From: Conus ventricosus
Taxonomy: Eukaryota; Mollusca; Gastropoda; Neogastropoda; Conidae
NCBI GenBank assembly: GCA_018398815.1
Contig: CM031622.1
Location: forward strand, 18,052,471 to 18,116,470
Direction: 5' to 3'
DNA: 64,000 nt
Shown: positions 55,640 to 64,000 of the stretch, one piece after another
How positions within the stretch are numbered: position 1 is the stretch's first letter
How the letters are laid out: each line of letters opens with the position of its first letter
Translations under genes and position numbers: made by a program
The notes under the pieces: model-generated
What the model was told of the DNA's origin: nothing
The model's input: only the letters and a program-made list of their open reading frames with translations
Database searches by the model: none

Positions 55640-56960
55640 TTTAAAGGGTGGATGTCCCGGTGGCCTCAACCTTTCGGGGATCCCACCAACGCAGTACCAG
55701 GAGGTGAAGGGGCATATTCAAACTTATGGCAGAAAGATTGTCCCGAAAGCTCCCGTTTCTTATGCATCTCCGGTAGTAGTTGTCCCAAAGAAGGACAACT
55801 CTATCCGCCTCTGCGCGATTACCGTCGCCTAAATGAGAAGGCCATACCAGATGGGCCCATCCCCTCCAGGATAGATGATTCATTGGATGCACTTGGAGGG
55901 GCCAAGTTGTTTTCCACTCTGGATTTGGCAAGTGGCTACCATCAGGTTGCCATGGCGGAGGAAGACAGGCACAAAACAGCCTTCATCACCCCATTCGGAT
56001 TGTTCGAAACCTGAGGATGCCAATGGGTTTGTCCACCGCCCCCAGCAACTTTCCAGAGGTGATGCAAAGCACAAGAATGATCTGCATTCCAAATCCTCCT
56101 GGTATATCTGGATGATCTGCTGGTCTACAGTCAGACGTTCGAGGAACATCTCGAGCGCCGGGAAATTGTATTTCCCGGTTGCGTGAGGTCGGTGAGTCCA
56201 CCCCCAGAAATGTAATATTGCGCAACGGCAAGTGGTGTATTTGGGGTACACGGTCTCATTGAGGGAATCGCAACCTCAGACTCAAGATCAAAGCTGTGGC
56301 GACTGGCCAAGACCGCAATCTCTGCGAGAATGAGATCTTCCTTGGGTTTGCCAGCTACTACAGGCGCTTTGTGAAGGGTTTGCCAGTTAGCAAAACCACT
56401 CAACCAACTGGTCCTCTGAAATAACCAGCAAGAGAAAGAAAAAAAGCGGAAGAGCCAGCGGTATCTATTTGTGAAGGCATGGACTCCTCAGTGTCAAAAG
56501 GCATTCGAGGATCTAAAAGAAGCTTTGACCTCTGCACCCGTACTAGGGTACGCAGATTTCAAACTGCCTTTTGTCCGGAAACCGATGCTTCCTTGGACGG
56601 CTTGGGGGCTGTGCTCTCACAACACCCGGGAGGAGAGCAGGGGTTGTCGCATATGCCCGTCGGTCTCTCCGTCCATCAGAGAGAAAAATGCTCAATACAG
56701 TAGCATGGAAGCTGGAGCTCTTGGCACTTAAATGGGCTGTGCGAAAAGTTTCGACCTACCTTTTGGGCACCCCACTGTAGTTCTGACTGAAAAACAACCC
56801 CCTTAGTCACATCCAGACAGCCAAATTAGGGGAGTAGAGCAAAGATGGGCAGCTGACTTGGCATGTTTTGACTTCACCGTGAAGTATCGATCAGGGAGAG
56901 AGAACAGGAATGCTGATGCACTATCTCGAAACCCTGTGTCTGGGCCGAGGGTCCCGGCGA
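55640..56960 (+). pseudogene. gypsy reverse transcriptase and RNase H
   Basis: [42 protein letters not shown] and [12 protein letters not shown]. Then, in another frame, the catalytic YLDDLLVYS lies near 56105. RNase H: FEDLKEALTSAPVLGYADF, LGAVLSQ, and NADALSRNP near 56912. Multiple frameshifts. Confidence 0.85.
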
Positions 56961-57179
56961 GGAAGAGGTGAGTGCAAATCTCGTGTAGTGGGACACGCAT
57001 GGTCGGAACAGTGCATGAAAAAGTTCATCGTACACGGTGGAACCATTGGGGGCAATCCAAGTGAAAGCTGACTTCCCCTCTGTTCTCTTCCTGAGCCCAC
57101 CCCCCGCTATGCAGTTCCCTTATTATCGTTTCTGAGATACAGGAAGCACAGGGGGAAAGACAGAACTAGCCTCTCTCAT

Positions 57180-58110
57180 CCCATTTGTGGAGTCCCATTT
57201 TCGTCCTCCTGGGAAGCAAATTCGGACCATGGATGCTGACCCCGAAGCCCTTCTGCGGCATTTGACCGGCTGCATCTCAAAGAGAAGGTGCTTAACAGAG
57301 CGGTGGAGGAAAGTGACAGAGGGACGGGTGTCACAGCTCGTTGCCCCTGAAGGCCTTCGTGCCCGTCTCCTCCACATGGCACACCAGGACCTGTTGGTCA
57401 TCAAGGCCAGAAAGGACTCTCGGCCTTCTCCGACGCGAGTGTTTGGCCCAACATTCATCTAGATGTGGATGAATGGTGCAGGCGTTGCCAGCGCGTCAGA
57501 CAGCCAAGGTGCAGAACAAAGTGGCCCACACCTATGGGTCATTGCTGGTACAAACCCCTTGAGGTCATAGCAGTTGACTTCACTGTATGGAGCTGCCAGT
57601 GAGGCACAGAAAAATGTTCTAGTCTACCCGGACATTTTCACCAAGTACACAGTGGCCATCCCAACACGGGATCAAACATCTGCTGTTGTAGCCAAAGCCC
57701 TGATCCAGAACTGGTTCCAGCATTATGGTATCCCACCCAAAGGATTCACTCTGATAAGGGGCGTGTTTCGAGTCGCCATAATTCATGCATTATTCCGCCC
57801 TTACGGGATAGCAAAGTCCGTACTACCTCATACAACCCTTCAGGAAATGGCCAGTGCGAACGATAAATCGTACCATGCACAACTGCTCGGACTCTCCCTG
57901 AAGAGCAAAAAACGTCGCTGGCCTCAGCATTTGGCAGAGATAACGTGGATGTACAACTGTACACCACACAGTGCCACAGGGATGTCCCCATTTTACCTCT
58001 GTTTGGGAGGAACCCCGGCTCCCATGTATCTTTCTAGGAGAGAAAGAAGAGGAGGGAAGGCAGTCATGCCAACCCAGTGGTTGGAGGGACTGTGGAGCGG
58101 TTGAGATTTG
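57180..58110 (+). pseudogene. gypsy integrase
   Basis: The HHCC-type zinc-binding region is near 57360-57500 (LLHMAHQD, then WCRRCQRVRQ). The core follows with VYPDIFTKYTVAIPTRDQTS, WFQHYGIPPKGF, RRWPQHLAEITWMYNCTPHS and ATGMSPFYLCLGG. The D..E segment is rearranged, so it should be inactive. Confidence 0.75.
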
Positions 58111-59586
58111 GGTCACAGAAAGCAGGGGAGCAACTCCACAAACCATGCTTCCAGGAGGAAGGCCAGGCAAGACCCGGGCCAATCCCCCCCAGACCTTTCC
58201 CCCCCGGGAGATCTTGTCCTGACCAGAAAACATAGGCCGGGCGAATAAGATCCAGGATATCTGGGGGGAGCGGACTTCTTTGTGGTTCAGGTGCCTGGAC
58301 CCGGGGGGTGGCCCTTCAAACCCTTGCCCCACTGGATGGTATTGGCACTATGGTGAAGGTGAACAGGCATGAAATTTGTCAGTTTCTCCCCTTGTTGTGG
58401 AGCCTCTTGGAAGGATGGATCCTGAGAGTCGCTCTGAGCCACCTCCAGCAGTGCCACACATCTAGAGTGGCACATTGTCCCATGGTCCACTGACAAAGGG
58501 AGCCAGGGAACCTCCCTGAAACCCCTCCTATCCCACCTGCTGCCCCCCAGTCCTTGATCAGCAACACTGACAGACAGGAGCGGAATGACTGTCCGCAGAT
58601 CTGCCCGCTCCAACAAGGGGGTTCCCCCCCGCTGGAAGTGGAAGTAGAATGTACATGTTAGGATAGGCATGCACCTCCTCCATCTTTTGGAATCTTTTGT
58701 TTTTTTGTTTTTTTTTTTGACATTGGGCATGTGAATATATTCAGCCAAGTGGACACTTTTTTTTGGGGGGTTGTTTGATAATGTTCCAACTTGGCTGAAG
58801 GCAGTTCATTTGCGTGTATTGGGTGCAGATGTTTGTTGAAAATTGCATTTCGTTTTTGAAGGTTTTGTGAAGAAATGTGGTGCATCTGTGTATTCAATGT
58901 GGACATTTAATGGGGTATGAAGCACTTCCACTACCTTTTTTTTTTAAAAAAAAGTTTGTCTTGCACCCCGGTATGTAAGAATGAGGATTGACAGATGCTG
59001 AGTCAAGACAGTTTAGGCAATAAATGGCCATACTGCCCCTGAAGCTTGTTGGGAAAGATGCATTTTCCAGATTTACTTTAAAAAGGAAGATCTGAAAATG
59101 ACAGACTTGAGGGCTACAAGTTGAACATGGACTCTTTTTGGGAAAAGGTGAACTCGATGTCCTACTGAATGCGATGCTCAGTTTAGGAGGCGACAGAAAA
59201 GCGCGAGATTGGCAAATTTTAAATCCAGGGAGGTGTTTTGGTGTTGTAAGCCCAGGCCCGATTGGTTTTGTAAACTGCTGTCCTCCGTTCTCTTGGTCGG
59301 TATGACTGCGTTTGTTTTTTGTTGTTTCTTTTAAATTTATCTTTTTATGAACCAAATTCGGCATGTCTGATTTTGCTATGTGTGCTGATATGTTTTTTTT
59401 GTTTTGAATTCTAACGGAATCTACCTTGTCGGTTTAAGTGCTGTCACATGTTGGGGGTAATTTTTGCTTGACAATTTTCCTGTTGAGGGTTATATGTCGC
59501 CAATGATTTTTGTGTATTTTTTTGTGCAAAGGCAGGCTATATATAGGCGAAGTTATGGGACCATAACTGTCAGCAGGGGAGATTTG
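58110..59586. other. gypsy 3' internal region
   Basis: Pro/Gly-rich remains of the integrase C-terminus to about 58640, then AT-rich non-coding sequence. CAGGGGAG just before 59587 is a candidate polypurine tract. Confidence 0.5.
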
Positions 59587-60212
59587 TGGCTGGACAGAAG
59601 TTTACTTTGCAAAAGTTTAATTTCATGCTCTTGAACTTAGGGTTGAAGAGCATGTTTCGTTTTTATTGGGCTATTTTTTTCTTTTGTTTGTAGTGGTTGA
59701 TAAGGGTTTGTGCGAGTGCATAGGGATTTCAGTGAATTCTGATCTTTTGTCAGAAGAGTTATCCGCCTTGGTACCAGATTAGCTGGTTCCCGATTATCTT
59801 TAGAATTTTAAAAGGATGAGTAGGAATACAATGGTTGGTTTGTGGATATAATCAGTCTACTTTGGCTAATCCTTTTTTGGGAATGTTTCACAAATTACCA
59901 GACATTAATGGACATTTATTCATGGCCAAATGACAAAGCCATTGATTAATACTGTTATTTACTGAAGCTCAGGGCCTATATTCTGCTGGTATTTGCAGTT
60001 GGTGTAAATGGGGGCAATAATACCGGCATCCCGCCAGAACGCGATTTTCTTCCCCACTGCTCGTCACGGCTAGCGAGGTCTTGCCGGTGCGTTTTATAAG
60101 GGAAGACCCGGTCTCAGGCTGGTACGCACCAAGACAAAGAGGATGCCTGTTCCACAAAAGAGAGGTGGCCGGGACAGATGAAAGGGTGTGGGTCAACACC
60201 CAGTCCCGAGGT
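59587..60212 (+). repeat. 3' LTR of the + strand gypsy element
   Basis: Aligns with 52594-53170 across its length, with many single-base insertions relative to the 5' copy. Confidence 0.7.
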
Positions 60213-60445
60213 TGCACTCGTTCATCCCGCTCGCAGCGCATTTTGTAACCAGTCAAGGGTAGAGGGGGGAGAGTCATCCGTCATCACCCAAGACCGCACT
60301 CGTGTTGGACATTTTCGTTTATACGTCAACCCAACCAAGCCAAGCCCAAACCAAGCCAGGCAAACCAACCAAGCCAACCTCAGGACAGGGTGTTGACACA
60401 CCCGTTCATCTGTCCCGGCCACCTCTCTGGTGTGGAACAGGCATT
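60146..60445. repeat. inverted duplication at the 3' LTR end
   Basis: 60146-60212 (GAGGTGGCCGGGACAGATGA, GGTGTGGGTCAACACC) is repeated in reverse complement at 60379-60445. The loop 60213-60378 is the reverse complement of the distal 5' LTR part (53171-53330; for example the Lys/Asn-like CGAAAA and TTGGTTACAAAAT blocks). Confidence 0.75.
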
Positions 60446-60887
60446 TCACTTACAGAGAGTTTGGTGAAATGGATTGCAAAACCCAAACTTAGACGCTGGA
60501 AAGATTCATGTTTCAAGTTATGGTACAGGCCTGATACCTTTTGCACCTTCCCCTCATCCCCCTCACCAACTTCCAGTACCCCCCCCCCCCCCTTTTTTTT
60601 TTTTTAAAATATTTCCAGTAAGCTTCAAGTGGTATTTAAATGCTAGTCTTGCTTCTGAGAGTGATCATGAATCCCCAGCCGTCCTTCTCAACTACCCCGC
60701 CCACATTCTTCCATTCCCTATGTGCAACACACGTGTAGTCCCTGACAAAGAATACATGGCAACGAACAAGAAAGCTATGCACAGGTCACATTCTGTAAGA
60801 AAACAAAAGACAAACCAAAGTGAAGTGCTTACAGACATACATGCTGAAAGGGTCAAGTGTGTTATACGTTTGTGTTAGAACAGCTTG

Positions 60888-61119
60888 ATAAACAATACAG
60901 ATAAATAACATGTGTCTGCAGAGCTTTCCTGAGTTGGTTTGTTTGATAAACAATACAGATAAATAACATGTGTCTGCAGAGCTTTCCTGAGTTGGTTTGT
61001 TTGATAAACAATATAGTATAAATAACATGTGTCTGCAGAGCTTTCCTGAGTTGGTTTGTTTGATAAACAATACAGATAAATAACATGTGTCTGCAGAGCT
61101 TTCCTGAGTTGGTTTGTTT
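60888..61119. repeat. 58-bp tandem repeat, 4 copies
   Basis: Four near-identical units of GATAAACAATACAGATAAAT and AACATGTGTCTGCAGAGCTT with a TTTCCTGAGTTGG arm; 58 is not a multiple of three. Confidence 0.97.
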
Positions 61120-61167
61120 GCTTTATAGTTTTATCTCAATTCAGGTTTTTTTCCTGTTTGTTTGTAT

Positions 61168-61226
61168 CCCCATTTTATGAAAACATTATGCTCCTGGATT
61201 TTATGAAAACATTATGCTCCTGGATT
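61168..61226. repeat. 29-bp tandem duplication
   Basis: Two copies of TTTATGAAAACATTATGCTC plus CTGGATT. Confidence 0.95.
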
Positions 61227-63327
61227 TTTGTTATATATTTGTCAGGGAAATTCATTTTCCTGAGGGCTAAATATCTATGTTATGCATTGTTCTCATTTTC
61301 TTCTTCCATTTGTCAAAAGTTCCCACTTCTGTCATCAAATGTTATATGAGAAAAATCATTTTCTTCTGACTGGATGTGTTTCACACGCCCAAAGCACACT
61401 TGAGAACTTGTCCACAAAGACTTAGAAGACAATTTCTTATTACTTGAGAATCACGAAATGTAAATTTCATAGTATCAATGAAGAAAGGTTATTTTGATGT
61501 ATGATTTAAAACATTGCATAATCGCAATGCTTTGTGTCTGTGTTGGTATGAAGCATATATACTTGGTTTATCCGTGATGATAATGTAATGTCAGCGATTA
61601 GTAATGAACTACTGCTGATTAATGCTGGACATGTTTTCTGTTCTTTCATAATCTTTTATTTGATGGTTTTGTTGTTGTTGTTGTTGTTGGGGTTTATACA
61701 TGGTTTGATTATTGGCATAATATATCTTTTGGGTATAAAGCATTGCATTAGAATTGTATACGATTTGATATTACTGACCTGCAGAGAGTGCATAAACAAC
61801 TATGTGATATTGTAAATACAGTTTAGTTGATGGAGATTTAAAAAAAAAACACAACTAAACGTTGGCAGCCTTATTGAATTTTTCTTCAGGTGTTTGTTTT
61901 GTTTTCCATGATGTTGTCACAAAGGATTCCTTCTTATGTTTGTTATTTTGGGGTGCCTCTGTATCCTGATTGATGCACAAGCAGTTACTCATTTTGGATT
62001 ACAACTTTTTTGCATGAAACATTGATGCATGCTTGTTGTGATAATACTGGCTGCCATTACAATCTGACCATGACGGTGTACTCCTTGGCTTCTGTTGACT
62101 TTGGGGCGACAGCCACTGGATTGTTTTTGTTAGCATGTTCATTCGTTGATATTTGTAGGACTTTGTTGCTGTTGTTTAACTACATCTGCTTTCTTTCTTT
62201 TTTTTTTTTTTAACTGATAATGAATGGAGGGTCATATTTGTTACTGTTTTGGGGAATGTTCTTCAGCAGAAGTATAAAATATCACCAAACTGTCATCGGC
62301 ATCAACACCAGATTGGAGTCTGTTTAAGAAGAGAATTGCAACTGGCTTCCTTCTTGTTTGATGAGATTTCGGTTTTGCTATTGTGCATGTGTGGGACTTG
62401 TTTTAATCCCCATTTATGTCTGATTGATGGTGTAATGAACAGAAAAAATGAAATTAACAGTTTAAGTAAGATCAGTTTTTTTCACAAAGGAAGAGAGGAA
62501 TTTTGAATGCAACTGCTGGTCAGAATGCTCGTTGTTATCTTGGTTCGACATCAGTTGGCCCTACCCCGACCCCTTTCATCAACCTTCCACCCACCCCTCA
62601 CCCCCATCTACACTCATCCATTCTCTATTTCTACCCTCTGCCACCCGTTCTCCTCACTCCCTTAGATTCTCCTGCATCATTCCCTCATTCCTCTCAGGAT
62701 TTACAAACTTTACCATTAAACAGCCAGCTTTCAATTCATTCTGCTTTTGCGTGCAAGTCATCAGAATATTTTTACAGCAGATCTAGTAAGATAATTGACT
62801 GGAACTATAAAAATATTCTGCTGCTATTGCATTCTCATGATTACCTTAGCTATCATTCAATTATTAGCATTCTGGTAAGAGAAAAACCAGTCTGCCTCTG
62901 ATTCATTTATAGATATTTTCTGGCAAACCACAGCCGATCTTAAATGTATTCACAAATAGGTTACAATTAATAGAGTGAACATTCTATAAGTTCTCCATTA
63001 TGCTATGATTAGATGTACTAGATTAATCATGATTTCTGTCCCTTGAAACTGCCTTGTAATTAATTTGAAATTATAAAAAAAAAAAATTATGTAGGTGTGC
63101 AGTAGATTCAAAGCATGTCAAAAAGTATACCCAGCAATTATCCTCACATACATCTTCATCAGTTAGTTACCACCATCACTGAGGGCACTATGAGGCTGCC
63201 TCAATGGTCAGATTTACAACAGTCTCAGGCAAAAATCTCACTCCTGGTGAGCCTTGGAAGTCCATGTGATGAGCAAAAAAGGAAAAGAAAGAACCTGTTA
63301 CCTTGGAAGATATACACAGTGTAATAT

Positions 63328-63343
63328 GATAGTGTGTGTGTGT

Positions 63344-63391
<48 letters not shown>
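63328..63391. repeat. (GT)n microsatellite
   Basis: About 30 GT units with one interruption. Confidence 0.97.
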
Positions 63392-64000
63392 TTTTCTTTC
63401 AAATTGTAATCAGTTAAGATTTTATGGATTGCAAATACTTTAGGGCAAAGAGTGTATTTTCCAATATTTACTTTAAAGATTCACACACACACACAAAATT
63501 GTTTGTTTGATTTTACTGATCTAAAAGGAAAGGGTTTGTTATGGTCAAAATTGACATTCTTTTCATTTTTCTTTCACTTTAGATATGTTTATATTGCATC
63601 AAATGATTTTTCAAGTGTGAAAGATTTTATCTGGTACTGGATTTTCTTTTCCTCTGTGCCTTCCTTCATTTGTTTCTTTCCACTTTATTTTTCCCTCTGT
63701 GTTATGTTTTCTCCTCCCTACTTTTCCATGTCAATTTTTTTTTAATAATCAGATTGAAGCATGTACTTTGAGAATTCTTTAATACTGAATGTTTGAAAAC
63801 AAATGTGCAATTTTTATGGAAACTCAAGCTGCTGATGAGTACATATCATAATTTTTTGATCAAAATTATTGCCAGAGCTGTGCGTAAATACTACAAAGGT
63901 TTACTTTTGCTGTTTGCGAGTGCCTTTGTGTTTTAAAAACAGCACTTGCCCCCCTGTCTTTGTGGCTCTTCACCTTGCTTGGCTCCCCAAAGTCTTGACC

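Larger units (their letters stand above)
52594..60445 (+). mobile_element. Ty3/gypsy LTR retrotransposon, decayed
   Basis: About 7.8 kb in + orientation with LTRs at both ends. The internal order is gag (from ATG 53827), CCHC knuckle, protease, RT, RNase H, integrase. All domains are found, but every one except short stretches is split by indels. The 3' LTR is followed by an inverted duplication of LTR sequence. Confidence 0.8.
60446..64000. other. AT-rich sequence, no gene recognised
   Basis: Open frames here (61588-61815, hydrophobic; 62503-62901, Pro/Ser/Leu-rich; 63452-63745) have no domain, no clear splice sites and compositions expected of AT- or pyrimidine-rich DNA. Homopolymers at 60577-60606 and 62197-62212. 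Confidence 0.5.

Noticed and set aside
61588..61815. Small hydrophobic membrane protein
   Set aside because: Composition is explained by AT-rich, GTT-rich DNA; no homology, splice or promoter evidence.
62503..62901. 132-residue Pro/Ser/Leu-rich protein
   Set aside because: Pyrimidine-rich DNA with two overlapping open frames and no recognised domain.

Overview
This is a piece of a metazoan nuclear genome, most likely a lophotrochozoan and probably a marine gastropod. The evidence is spliceosomal introns with clean GT-AG borders, a CUB-domain secreted/membrane gene, abundant CA/CT microsatellites and minisatellites, Penelope-like (PLE), CR1/L2-like and RTE-like LINEs, Ty3/gypsy elements and tRNA-headed SINEs. 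The species assignment is inference. There is no bacterial-style gene organisation and no CRISPR array; nearly all long open frames over (CA)n, (CT)n and minisatellites are artefacts of the repeats.

Layout. 1-665: homogeneous 60-bp satellite running off the left edge. 2.0-5.8 kb: fragments of a LINE, a Ty3/gypsy pol, a PLE and a tRNA-derived SINE. 6.9-38.7 kb: the main host gene on the + strand. Exon 1 (6899-6962) encodes a signal peptide; exons 2-5 (9144-9261, 10454-10570, 16319-16455, 19280-19453) continue in matching phases and end in a CUB domain. Downstream lie four separate phase-1 acceptors (21601, 23732, 25960, 37885). Each opens a cassette with a transmembrane helix, and about 500-650 nt further on each has a (P/L)PSY(D/E)S motif like a WW-binding PPxY. 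All five upstream exons plus any one cassette keep an uninterrupted frame to that cassette's first stop (about 289, 260, 376 and 301 aa). In none of the four is the PSY motif reached in that frame, so the cassettes are either partly decayed duplicates or carry consensus errors. Introns and inter-cassette gaps are filled with microsatellites and with 38-, 40-, 34-, 62- and 49-bp minisatellites.

Inside intron 3 (10.6-16.3 kb) are an RTE-like LINE 5' part (minus), LINE 3' fragments, and possible extra exons: a signal-peptide first exon at 11318-11393 (+), a tail-like last exon at 13646-13939 (+), and a transmembrane open frame at 10898-11191 (-).

30.9-34.3 kb and 51.6-52.4 kb hold three copies of a long (about 740 bp) tRNA-headed interspersed repeat. 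A 40-45-bp minisatellite amplifying its A-box head lies next to one copy. 39.4-50.8 kb is a nest of transposons: PLE fragments, a minus-strand Ty3/gypsy element with very short (108 bp) LTRs, PBS and polypurine tract, interrupted by two LINE insertions, then a further LINE. 52.6-60.4 kb is a + strand Ty3/gypsy element with long LTRs, whose 3' LTR ends in an inverted duplication. 60.4-64 kb has no gene that I recognise.
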